Translations under genes and position numbers: made by a program
The notes under the pieces: generated by a model
Told to the model about the DNA's origin: nothing
The model's database searches: none
What the model saw: only the letters and a program-made list of their open reading frames with translations
Shown here: positions 1 to 10,503 of the stretch, one piece after another
How positions within the stretch are numbered: position 1 is the first letter of the stretch
How the letters are laid out: each line of letters opens with the position of its first letter
Origin: Curvularia sp. ZM96
Lineage: Eukaryota > Ascomycota > Dothideomycetes > Pleosporales > Pleosporaceae
Assembly (NCBI GenBank): GCA_022457065.1
Contig: JAJGBQ010000001.1
Coordinates: 6,882,001-6,946,000 of the forward strand
Direction: 5' to 3'
DNA: 64,000 nt

Positions 1-1395
1 CGAGCTCCGGGACGGGAAGGTTATTTTCTGGCAAGTGAATTCGCTGAGGCGGAGCTGTAAGCTAGGATGAAGGTGGAGAGAGAGAGGCGTGTGGCTTGGA
101 AAGGGGCTTTTCAGCGAGGCGAGCCAGTGGTATATTTATCCTCCTCTGTTTCCATTGAAGGAACGAATATATGTAGCGAAACAGCTCCAGATGCCACATC
201 GCATCAGGCCTACCTGAATGTACAGCTCAGAGTCTCCAAATTAAATACGCATTTATTTTCCAACTCGTAACCTAATACTTCTTTCACGTAAACTCCATCA
301 CGGGAGAGGCATATACCAGCTTTCCTCGCCTTCCCCAGACGTCGTGGCTTTCGTAGCTGCACATACATTTATAAATTCCCTTTTTAGGAGTATCGTGCCT
401 GCACCTATCACAGCAACGCATCCTTACCGCTAACCTTTCAGCCTCCAAACAAAAACCCCTGCAGCCACACTACCAATCTTCTTCCTCCACACCCTTCTTA
501 CCAAGATCAACATAACCACGCTCGCAACCACTACGCAGATCTCGACACCTCATTCGCGTAACCTCAACAGCTGAAGGGGGGAGCATATACGAGCTCTCGC
601 CTATTCCGCCTTCACCGGATAGCCTTGGCCGGGGTGCTGATGCTGATGCAGCAGCCCCCGTGGCACACTCCATCTGGGGCCGCCCGCTACGCGAAAAAGG
701 GGGGTGGAGGGGTGGCGGCGCGCAAAAGTGGTGATGATGGTGGCGAGAATCGTCAGCAATCATCAATATTAGAACCTCGGTTCAGGAGCTTCCCCGATGG
801 GAAAGAGGATAGAAGTGTGGGGGAAGACGGCGTGCTTGTGCGTTGGATGAAGAATGAGAAGTTTGTGTTTGTCTTAGTGTGGATTTGCTTTTTTGGGATT
901 GTTGAAGGTACTAGGGATGGTGTTGGCGAAGAAGGGAGGGTGAGTAGGGAGGAACGTGAGGGATTGGTTTTCATGGATGTTACGATGGGAGTGTGTAGTG
1001 ATCAATTGTATTCATTTTCCTTCGGGGAGCCGAGAGATGAAGCTGTACAGATAGTGGTACAAAACTGCTCGCAGTGGTAGTGTCAAGCTTGAGATATGAC
1101 TGTATGTTGAACTTCACGCAAAGAGACTAACGATATCGACATCTACCATCGACAAGTCATCTCCATTCTTCACTTCCGAAAATAGTCATTCCAGGCCCAA
1201 TTCATGTTGGAGAATCCACATCAACGCCAAAATCATATTGACACAACACGCTGTCATCCCGCCCTCCTACTCAATCCCATGTCAAAATTATATTCAAGAT
1301 ATCCAACAACAATACATATCAAATCTCATTACGCCCACCTAGCAGCAACCCCGACCCCGCTCAATCACCAATCCAAGCCTACACGACAAGGAGTA
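1..1395. other. no supported gene at left edge
   Basis: I see no credible gene here. A 151-codon plus-strand frame at 625-1080 and shorter minus-strand frames at 470-974 are Gly/Arg- or Ser/Pro-rich, have no recognisable domain and overlap each other. Part of the stretch (about 1100-1395) is probably the 3' untranslated region of the minus-strand gene that ends at 1396. Confidence 0.5.
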
Positions 1396-3430
1396 CTATC
1401 CCCCTTCCCCCATGACCCCCTCCGCCGCCCCCTTGACCCTCTCACTAGAATCCACCAGCTGTCTCGCCGCCGTCTGAATCGATATACTCTCCCGCTGCAT
1501 AGTCCTGACCGCGCTCTCCAGTACCTGTGTTCTCGCCCTTAACCTACTAACTTCTCCTCTGAGCACATTGACTGTCTCCATCTGCGACGCCGACGAAGTC
1601 GAAATGGTGTAATTATTCTCCATAGCTTCGTTCGGCCTCGTAGAGGGGGATCCTGCCTTTGCGCGTGATGTTGGATGGAACTGATCTCCCGTCACCATCG
1701 CCTCTTCCAGCACCCGAATCCTTTGTTCCAACTCCATTCTTTCAGCTTCCCATTTCTTCTTGTCATCTGCGCTTTGCGATTGCAGGCGGTTTGCCATTTC
1801 CATGATGCGCATGTACTGTGCTCCGTTGGCAATCAGCTGGCGTCGAGCCTCGTCTCTACTCTGCTGTAATTCCTCGACTTGACCTTCCATATTCGCAACT
1901 TGTGTCTGTAGCTTTTCTTTCTCTTCGGTAAGACTGTTGATTTCGACATCGCTAACTTCAAATTTCTTTTCGAGGGTGGCACACTTTGATTTTTGGCGTT
2001 CGAGCTTTTGGAGGAGATCTTCGTATTCGCGCTGGAGGGTTCGGAATTCTAGTGTCTTGACTGTAACTTGGTGTTGTAGATCTTGTAAGAGAGAGTTTTG
2101 TGCTGAGGCATGCGCGGATGTAATGGGCGGAGTCATTGAAGGAAGGCTTTGGGAGCTTGAGAAGTTTAGCGAGGATGGCGACGGCAGTACAGTCGAGTGC
2201 GTAGGCTGTGGAGCCTGTATCGGTGATTGCGGAGGCATATACATGGCTCCAGAGGGTGTTGTTGTTCGTTGTGGGGAGCTCGCGACAATGGTTGCCACCA
2301 TGCCATAAGGAAGCCTTCTGGGATCCTCTGGCGAGGTATTAGACCGTATGAAACGGCCATAAGTGTGATGGGCAGGCTGCTGTCTTCTCGGCGGAGACTG
2401 TTCCTCACGTTCTTCCAGGAAGTGCTGTGCTCTCCGCATATTTGGTGGGTCGTCGGCTGGGGATGATGATCTTATGCTGTGCAGCGGTCTTTGCTCAATG
2501 TGCTCCTGCAATCGGACTTTACCCTCAAGCACGCGATCGAGGGCCCATTGCAGTGCCTCTTCGATCTTGGCGTGACCAGGCGCGGGCGGCTATCAGAATG
2601 TATCAGCAGTGCCAATTCTTTAGCAATTGCTGACGCTATTTGAACAGCAAGTGTGAGCGCGTATCGACAGCTTACCTTGTACGAGACTTGTTGCTCTATA
2701 TGCGTCAGATCTTCGAGTCCGTTGACCAGCTCATCCAGGTGCGTAACGAGTTTGCGCACTAATGAACGTGAATTGGAGCATACCTGACCCTGGCAGTGAG
2801 GCGGACAACAAGTCACCGGCTCTGCTGCACACGTCGGCTGAAGGATAGAATCACGGTGCAAGGCTGGCTCGCTGTGTGGCAAAGTGGCGGTCGGTTGAAG
2901 AACCCGCGGGTGGATTGTTGAGGGCTCTGTAATCGTTTCAGCTACCAGTACGGATGGGCGTGTCGCAGTGCCGTCCGTCGGATGGGTGGAGAGCAGCACC
3001 AAACCAGTACTAATCACCGCCCGTGCTCCTGCTTGGCTCGCATATTTCACGACTAGCAAAGAGAGACAACTGTACCTGTTTGATATCTGTGTGCACTGTG
3101 CCTATGCCGATGTTCGAAGATATCGAAAAGAGAATAGGATCTACGTTGGGCTCCATCCAGCAACTCAAGCGGTGGCGGTGGGGGCGAGTATCGGGTCGAA
3201 CTGATAGTGACAGGGCTTGGGGAGGTATTGTAGGAAGAAGCGAGAAGCGGTGGCAGTACCCGGTAATCCAGAGCAGGGCTGTCGTGAGCATAGAGACCGG
3301 CTTGCGACGGGAGCGGGGAAACCTGCTGCGCAAGGGAGGGTACTACTAGAGTCGAGCTGTGTCGCTTTGAAGGAACGCCAATGGTATCTTCGTTCTCCCA
3401 AGTTCGTTTATTGCCTGCACGAGACTCCAT
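1396..3430 (-). CDS. coiled-coil protein, function unknown
   Basis: Three exons fit in phase: 3430-3076, 3028-2676 and 2589-1396, giving 633 residues. The first intron (3075-3029, 47 nt) has an uncertain acceptor, because AG choices further in are possible. The second intron (2675-2590) has a clear GTAAGC donor and TAG acceptor. The N-terminal 120 residues are Ser/Pro-rich with a basic start. A short Cys/His patch (CCPPHCQGQVC) lies before a predicted helix containing HLDELVNGLEDL. The C-terminal half is Ser/Pro-rich and then strongly heptad-like (LQHQVTVKTLEFRTLQREYE through about residue 530), followed by a second short coiled coil near the end. I recognise no catalytic or DNA-binding domain. 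The coiled coil suggests a scaffold or dimerising regulator, which is inference. The ATG at 3430 is the first in the open frame. Confidence 0.7.
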
Positions 3431-4607
3431 GGGTGGAGTCGAACTTGTGTTAGCTGTTTACGAGCGGATGTTGATGCCGCCACGCGCCATTCGGGCTTGC
3501 GAATTACTTTTTGGGCGGTATTAGCAATAATCCATTTAAGAGACTATGCCGGATCTCTTCAAGACCCATGCAGGAGCCAAAAGATTACTAATCGGAGTGA
3601 AACGCGTGGGTTGGAGTTGTGAAAAAGGTGACAAGTGATGTGCATTAATGTTTGCTTCGGTATAGAACCAATTTAGGAAAGACTCAGAAACTGTCATGAG
3701 AATACTTGTAAACAATTGAATATGACGCACATCAGGGGTGTAGTAGTACATTCAGTGGGGCGATGCTGCTGGGGGTTAGATGCCAGTAGTGGTGTGCCGT
3801 CAGCGTACACAAGTGTCCCCGCCAGTATGTATGCCAACAGCTGGTTAGCGTCACTGTCGTATGATAGACTGCTTTTACTCCAAGGATCCGAGGCAAGGGG
3901 AAATCAAATCTAAGCAAAAGGCGCCAGTCAAAGAAAGGGGAAGAAGGGCCAAGTGGGCGACGTGGTCACGAGGAAGGGGGTTGTTGCTGCAATGTTCCGA
4001 GGGCGTTGTTCTTGGCATCAAGATGCTGAATGGTGTGGGCCAGCATCTAGAAAGTGGTCAAATCCCAGCAAAGGAAATGCCAGCAAACAATAAGACGATG
4101 TTGCGTGGGGACAACTGCTGAGTAAGACGGGTGGATAATTGTTGGTAATGATGAGTGCCACCTGTTACGAGATTAGCGCTGGTTAGTCATTGTCCATCGA
4201 ACCAGGCCTCCCGATGCCCGGTCATGCCATCTGCGGAAGCTAACCGAAATACCTTGTAGCTTGGGCTTTGGCGCTTTCCTCGGAAGATATCCGCTTCGAT
4301 GAATTCCCCAACTCCAGAGGCAACTTACCAGCTTGGTGCAGCTGGGTATACCCGGCGGCTTGCTGTTTAGTCACTTGTAAGCTATTTGCTGCACGACCAC
4401 AGGCACGGTGGACTATTCCTGAGGTAATGCAAATCATAGTCGATCAAAGGCGTTGTGCATGGCAATGTGATGATTAAGCTTCCTTGACCAAACCCCCTGC
4501 AAGAAATCGCCGTGTGGCCAGATTTAGAGCTCATTTGCGCGTGTTCCGGAGACGATGGAAAACAAGTCGTGTGGATCCATTCCAACGGTCATTGGTTGTT
4601 CACAATT
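3431..4607. other. intergenic, no gene seen
   Basis: Short overlapping frames only. The right part is the 3' flank of the minus-strand gene ending at 4608, and the left part is the promoter side of the coiled-coil gene that starts at 3430. Confidence 0.5.
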
Positions 4608-6291
4608 TTAGTCTCTCCAAGCCGCCGCCTCTCCTCCAGCGTCCAGTATATGCGTCTCAACATCCCGCGCAATGGTCCGAAGACGGTCTTCAACCCATAG
4701 CTTCTCCCTTGTAACCACTTCAGCCTCGATCTCCTGCATCGTCTGGAGCTCATCCAGGATTCCGCGGAGGATGGATGTGCATGCATCGACCATGGATGCA
4801 ATGCTGGAGCCAGGTGCTGGAGGCGCCAGCTTTTCTAAATCGCGAGCGAACATAGTCAACTTCCGAGTCAGTGCCGCAGCCTCGGCCTTCCATGGATCTC
4901 CGAGGCCTTCGATAGTTCCAGGGGCCTTGTCTGACCCAGCATTGCCCTGTCGAGCAGACCGTATCTCCTGAACCCATGACATCCATTGCTCGAACTCAGC
5001 AACAAGACGTTGAAGACGACCACCTGGCTCCACCAATGATGGAAGCTCGTGAAGAGGCTCCGAGAGAATTTGGACGTTTTCAACCAGGCCTGCTGTCGAG
5101 CCACCGGTGCTCCATTCAAGCAAAGACTGAAGGTTCTTCTGTTCCTGACCAGCGCGCTCATTTTCTAACATGACCTGGTGTAAGCTGGCGACCTCGTCGA
5201 ACTTGGAGTGCAGGACACGCTTCGCACTCTGTTCCCAACTCTGGTTAACTTCTGTAGATGATTGGTGCAAGAGATGAAGTTGAAGCAATTCCGACTGAAT
5301 GTTAGCAATCTCAGGGGGAAGCGAGTTAGATGCAGGCTGAGGAGCTGGGTTGATGAACGTTGAGGTGGGTGCCTTGCCTGCCTTGCGCGGCGTGAAATGC
5401 TGTTGAAGAGTAGTAAAAGCTGGCCGACTGGTCTTCTTGGGTTCTTCTAAGGTAGGTTCCTTTCGCCTTGGTTGAGCAGTGGAAGACTCTTCAAGCCTAG
5501 ATGCTGCAGCGCTAGCAGCAGAAGTAGTTGGTGCATCGGACTTGGCCCTGATACCCGCTGGGCGTGCTAATCCTGTCGTCCTTGTCGAGGTCTTAGACGT
5601 GCTGGGCAGTGTATCTGCAGGCGTGCTGCTAGTTTTCGAGCTACGACTCGGTGCTGCTAAAAGAGATTTTGGGCGCTCTGAGGCGGTACCTGGTTTAGCA
5701 ACATCCCGCCGCGCGGTTGATATAGTACTGGTAGACTGTGTGCGAGCGTGGCCGCCTAGTCCTGAGGGCTGAGAGATTTGAGAGGTGGTGCCTGGCTTCC
5801 GCAAGGATTGTGAACGGCCTAATCCTATCTTTAATGCCTCGGCTGGCCTGGTTACTGAGGTGGGTGGACGCATGGAGCGGGCGCTTGTTTTGTCACCTTG
5901 GCCAGCCACTTGGGACGAGGGGGTGCCATGTTGGTACAATGACCGTGGACGAAGCTTTCCGGGAGCTGTACCTGGGGTTTGGCCTTCTTGTACCGACGTT
6001 GCAACATTTGGCGGTGCAGGGGCATCACTTGGGCTGCGGCTCTTGTCTTCCACCTCAGGCTCAGAAGGCTCTGGGAGTATGCTTGAGCGAGTGTTGTACC
6101 TATGCTGTCCTGGTTGGGGGAGCAAACTGCGAGGCTTTACCCCCTCGGTATCGCTCTGCAGTGTGCTGGCTGTGCCGGCATTCTGTCATACGTTAGGTCT
6201 TACCAGGCCCTGAGGCGAGATGGAAAATTACCCGAGATCGCGGAGGCGCATTGCTAATCTTTCCTATTTGTGAGACAGGCTTCGAAGTCAT
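4608..6291 (-). CDS. protein with disordered N-terminus and helical C-terminus, unknown
   Basis: Modelled as two exons, 6291-6204 and 6109-4608, encoding 529 residues. The 94-nt intron (6203-6110) has a GTAAGA donor, and the join reads SGPG|QHRYNTRS in phase. A closer AG would give an improbable 34-nt intron, so I prefer the longer one. Residues 1-260 are low-complexity, Ser/Thr/Pro/Lys/Arg-rich and basic. From about residue 290 the protein becomes helical, with the conserved-looking segments IQSELLQLHLLHQSSTEV and LENERAGQEQKNLQSLLEW, and it ends in a charged helix. A basic unstructured N-terminus followed by coiled coil is the layout of microtubule-binding augmin subunit HAUS8. That resemblance is only architectural and I hold it weakly. 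No enzyme motif is visible. Confidence 0.7.
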
Positions 6292-6726
6292 GTTAGATGC
6301 AGGTAAAGGATCCTGTTGTGAATGGAGATAGTGTGTCGAATAGGGAACAACCAGATGAGACGCTGGAATGTTTACGGGGCCAAAGCTCGGGGCTATTCCC
6401 AAAAGGGGATTGGGCTGAGTCTGTTATCGATAGCTGTTAGATATGACGATAGAGGCGAAAAGACAAGAGTGTGAGCAGCAGTGAGTAACGTCGTAAATGA
6501 TTCGTAATCTATTGTACCTAAGCTGACTGTCTGACACAATGCTTACTTCGCAATGGGGTTTCCAGCAAAACATGATGGATTTCCCTGCGCGAAAGCACAA
6601 TCGCATGCAATTGGTAGTGGGGTCACGCACATGCTTATCGCAAGAGGTGACAAGGTGTCGCCTTTGTCAATATGCAAGCGAGCGTAGCACAGGGTGAGAA
6701 AGGGTACTTGGTAAGATTCATGCTGC
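6292..6726. other. intergenic between two minus-strand genes
   Basis: Holds the promoter side of the gene starting at 6291 and the 3' flank of the 6-phosphogluconolactonase gene. Nothing else is supported. Confidence 0.5.
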
Positions 6727-7515
6727 TCACAAGCTGCCGCGACGAGCTGGGAAAGACACACCCTCAATAGCAGGGTAGTCGACAAACCAGCTCACGCGCT
6801 CGCCGCCCTTGTGATTGACCAGGCCGCACGGCAGCTGCTGTCCTTCCTCAGTGTCGAATATCTGGCGCATAATGTCCTTCTTTCCTCCGCCTGTTGCGAC
6901 AAAGGCAATCTTCAATCCGTGTTGCGCGACCGGAAGGGAGATGGTGATACGCTTCGGCGGAGGCTTTGGAGAGTCGGAGATGGGGAGAACCCAGGCTTCG
7001 GTTTCACGAAGAAGGTCGGATCCTGGGAACAAGCTGCAGGTGTGTCCGTCGGGTCCGCAGCCCAGTAGAAGCAGGTCAAAGAGTGGTAGCTTTACGCTGT
7101 CGCGCGCGGCGAAGACACCAACGAGCGTCTTTTCGTACTGGTCGGCAAGCTCCTGCACATCATCCAGGTACTTGACGTCGATGGGGTAGACTTTAGGCGT
7201 GCCGAGCTCTTGCGGTATCTTATCCAGAAGCTCCTCCTTGACCAGTCTATGGTTGCTGTCTTCGTGGTCGAGGGGCACGGCGCGCTCGTCGGCGTAGAAA
7301 ATCTCCCACTTGTCAAACTGAACCTTTCCCTCGCCATTCGTCTCCTTCAAGAGCGCTTGCGCAAGGGTCTTGGGCAGGGAGCCGCCAGAGACGGCGACAC
7401 GGAAGACATGGTGACGGTCAAGCGCGGCATTTTGGGCATCGAGGATGTAGGCGCGCAGGCTCGGAGCGAGCTCGGCAGTAGTCTGGAAGGCGTATAGGTT
7501 CGGAGGCTTTCCCAT
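6727..7515 (-). CDS. 6-phosphogluconolactonase
   Basis: Single exon, 262 residues, the usual size for the family (glucosamine-6-phosphate isomerase/6PGL fold, yeast SOL3/SOL4 type). It hydrolyses 6-phosphogluconolactone to 6-phosphogluconate, the second step of the oxidative pentose phosphate pathway, in the cytosol, and so supports NADPH supply. Visible family motifs in order are VAVSGGSLPKTLAQ near residue 40 (phosphate-binding loop), FYADERAVPLDHEDSN near residue 75, and LLLGCGPDGHTCSLFPG near residue 155, which contains the active-site histidine. The C-terminal VATGGGKKDIMRQIF segment is also typical. The start is set at the ATG at 7515, since the in-frame stretch further upstream has no ATG and no family similarity. 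The gene symbol is left blank because fungal naming varies. Confidence 0.95.
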   Translation of the reverse strand: MGKPPNLYAFQTTAELAPSLRAYILDAQNAALDRHHVFRVAVSGGSLPKTLAQALLKETNGEGKVQFDKWEIFYADERAVPLDHEDSNHRLVKEELLDKIPQELGTPKVYPIDVKYLDDVQELADQYEKTLVGVFAARDSVKLPLFDLLLLGCGPDGHTCSLFPGSDLLRETEAWVLPISDSPKPPPKRITISLPVAQHGLKIAFVATGGGKKDIMRQIFDTEEGQQLPCGLVNHKGGERVSWFVDYPAIEGVSFPARRGSL

Positions 7516-10032
7516 GGTTGCAGAAGTGTAGTATTGGGTTGGTGGAGTGAAGTTTGCGAACGCGCAGTGGAGGGGTTGGTCTGGTAGTGGGGCAATGTGC
7601 CGGTATTTCGTGTAGCGGGCCGGTGACGATGGTGACGTGGGGGCAGCTGCTGAACGACTGATCTCGTCAATTCTAGAAGCAGCACAGGAAGAAAAGCGAG
7701 GTGGACTGACAAGGGCGAGCAAGGGAGATGCCTATCGCGACGGATTCGAGATGTGCTCGGCCCTCAATTCCGATAGCCACTTTGAGCCAGTCGTGCAGCT
7801 TTTTCATGTGGCAGACGTCGCATGGCTCCCTTCCCTGGCCTGGCCTGGCGCATCTTGCGCCATTATCGAGGGCTGTCGCAAGGCGACATAACAATACATT
7901 GCAGAACGCTCTGGTAAGAAAGACGAAGGGACTGTAAGTGGAAATACCATCTTCAAACAGCAAACAGGTGAGCACTGCACATGACCGCTGCCTCGAAGCC
8001 ACCAATAAACTTGTATGAGAGACATCGGGCCTGGGCCGAGACACGGTCATGTGACCGCCCCGCTATGTCAACGTCTGTCCATGTACTACAGTGAGCATTT
8101 TATTGAGCGGTAGAGGCGCAGCGAGACTTGGTGAACTACAAGGAATGGTGAGGAATCTGGTCTACGGGGTCTCCGTAGTCAAGTGTGGATTGGAGTCCAT
8201 CTGGTGGTAGGCTAGAAGAAGAGCGAGATGCTAGCAAAATTTGGGTACACAGTCCACGTATCTACACCTGGTCCGGCAGGTCCATGCATACTCGAACCAC
8301 CAGAAGCGTGTCTGCTTGTGGCGTTGCTTTTTCCCCCTGTTTGGCCGCAAAAACAAAGGCATATTGCCGCCGGGGATAAGCCACGTCGCTGACTGCGGCC
8401 TCTGCTAGACCCCTTTGCATTGCGGAAAGTTTGTGTAGATGCAGATCATAGCGCGTATACTACGCTCAACTAGAGCCGCGTGTCGTTTGTGGCTGGCTAG
8501 GAAGCCTGAACAAAGCAATGTCGAGCCTACCTATTCGCCTTGTGCAACCAGGGCGCATTTGCATAGTCTGGAGTCTGGGCCATTAATATGAAAAGAGTGA
8601 GAGAATGTGACGGTAACCAGTGAGCGATTGCCACAAGATGCTGCCTTGTTTCGCGTTTAGGCTGGCGTGGGTTATCAGTCAACGGAGTCATAACTGCACG
8701 GTACGTGCAGGTCTAGGCCACGCAATGCACGGTTGAGGCTATCGCTGAGGCCTCATTGTGAGGGATATTTGGCATGTCCATGCAGCTCCACGTCGACGGG
8801 CAAACACAGCGGACGGACACAAATATGCAACTCGCGTGACGGGACCAAAGGAGTACGGGATGCGGGCAAGGTTTCGCGGGGCGGAGTCACTTGAAACGCA
8901 GTGGGTGGATTCGGCGGTGAAATGGATCCGAGGACGACGTGTTTGGGCGAAACAGGCGGACCAGGCTGGTGTCAGAGATTGCGGCGTGAGAACACTTGTC
9001 CGCTGTTACAAGACACGCAAGCAGCGGACATTTCAGCAGACGAAGTCGCGAGACATGGAAGGGTCGGGTGCTAGCGGGAGGAGCAGGGGCGTGGCGTGGC
9101 GTGTTCAGAGCCGTTTGCGCAAACGTGACCTGGCGTTCACGGCCGTGCATCTAGACCGTCAGCGAGCGGGCCGCGCCGCCAAGAGGGCGACAGCGACAAC
9201 CACAGGCTGTGGGAAATGCGGTCGCAAAGTCCGCGGTGGCAGCTGGAATCCATGGATGGGAGCAAACCTACCGCATGGGGAACGCGACACAGAGGGCGAG
9301 GGGGGCCTGGAGGGTGTTGGTGGGAGAGGGACCGGCGGGCTCGGCAGGCGCAGGAAGGCACAGCAGACCAGACAGAGCCGCGGTGGTCCGGAGAGGGAGA
9401 ATTAAGTTGGGAGCGTCGGCGTGTCGAGGATGCGACGGAGGGCTCGGGCTGTCCGGTCTGCCGCCTGCGGTCGTGGTTGCGTTGCAGGTTGCGCGGTTTG
9501 CGCACGCCGTGGGTTGCTGAGCAACAGGTGGAGGCTGTGCCGGCGGTGCCTGGCACCCGCGTGCCCAATTGCAGTCATACACAGTCAGCGCGTAAGCGTC
9601 GGTCGTGCGACGGGCGGCCCTGCGATGGGCTTCGTCCGGGGCGCGGGAGGACACGATAGCGATGGCGATGGGCATGGCGATGGGGGACGGCCATCAGAAG
9701 GACGGCATCTTCGATGGGAGCGGGGGCAGGCGGGCAGCGGGCAGGTGGGCAGGTGGGCAGCAGGGCAGGCGCTAGGCGGGCGTGCAAGAGCAGGCGCGAT
9801 CGAGCCCGCTCCTCTAGATCGCGTTTGTCGGGCAGGCGCACCCTGGGAGCCCAGAACCGGGGCAGCAGCAGCGGCGTTGGATGCGCGCCCAGCCACAGGG
9901 TGCTCCACCAGCCGATCGCCATCGGTCGATGGGCGCGCCGCCAGCGCGCGAGCATATAGTCACCTACGATCCCTCGTACTGTCCGCTGATGCACACCCCC
10001 CGTCATTGCTACTCTTGAACCCGCCCAGGACC
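7516..10032. other. gene-poor, GC-rich region upstream of the gene at 10033
   Basis: No gene is supported. From about 8750 to 10000 the sequence is strikingly GC-rich, with degenerate short repeats of the GGGCAGGTGGGCAG kind near 9720-9780. Long frames on both strands here (for example 8758-9405) are Arg/Gly/Ala-rich by-products of GC content. The part next to 10033 is probably the promoter and 5' untranslated region of that small gene. Confidence 0.5.
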
Positions 10033-10503
10033 ATGACGGCACATCACCACCTAGCCTCTGTCGACCCTTCTGCTGCCAACCTCTGCTACTTCAGCATCGT
10101 CCCGGCCGCACACTTCTCCCTCGAGACGCCCTCCTCCAGCCCCGTCTCCGAGTACCAGGCCTGTACTCCCTCCGACCCCACCCATCCGCTGCTGGCCCTC
10201 CGTCCGCTGCCGCCCTTGTTCATGTCGGGCTCCCAAGACGCCTCGCGTCTGCTGCAGCTGCAAACCGACGCTGCCTACCGGCCCTCGCCAGACCCGCTCC
10301 AGCCCCAGGCCCGCGCCTCGAGCGCCTCGTCCAACAGTTCCGACAGTGCCACCAGTTCTGCCTCTAGCAGCAGCTACAGCTCGCCCGCCACCCTGTCCTG
10401 CTGCCGCTGCCGCCGCCAGTGCCTGGCAAACATGTACCAAATTGGCACCAACCGCTACTACTGCAGCCACTGCGCTAGGATGACTGGCTACAGCGCTGGC
10501 TGA
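10033..10503 (+). CDS. small Cys-rich protein with C-terminal zinc-ribbon-like motif
   Basis: Single exon, 156 residues, starting at MTAHHHLASVDPS. The open frame continues upstream without a stop but is GC-driven and unconvincing, so I chose the ATG at 10033. The first 110 residues are Pro/Ser-rich and probably disordered. They include a serine-rich run (SSASSNSSDSATSSASSSS) just before the C-terminal domain. The last 35 residues carry paired cysteines, CCRCRRQC followed about nine residues later by YYCSHC, which suggests a small zinc-binding knuckle. I do not recognise a named family. Such a short protein with a terminal zinc motif could be a regulatory adaptor, which is inference. The very long gene-free flanks on both sides are unusual for this window. 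Confidence 0.7.
   Translation: MTAHHHLASVDPSAANLCYFSIVPAAHFSLETPSSSPVSEYQACTPSDPTHPLLALRPLPPLFMSGSQDASRLLQLQTDAAYRPSPDPLQPQARASSASSNSSDSATSSASSSSYSSPATLSCCRCRRQCLANMYQIGTNRYYCSHCARMTGYSAG

Noticed and set aside
625..1080. 151-codon plus-strand frame
   Set aside because: Low-complexity N-terminus, no domain, and no promoter-like sequence before it.
6110..6203. 34-nt intron alternative (6203 to about 6170) for the gene at 4608-6291
   Set aside because: Too short for a fungal intron; the 94-nt choice keeps the frame equally well.
8758..9405. 215-codon plus-strand frame
   Set aside because: Arg/Gly/Ala/Thr-rich, with no domain and lying in a GC-rich stretch where long frames arise by chance; minus-strand frames of similar length overlap it.
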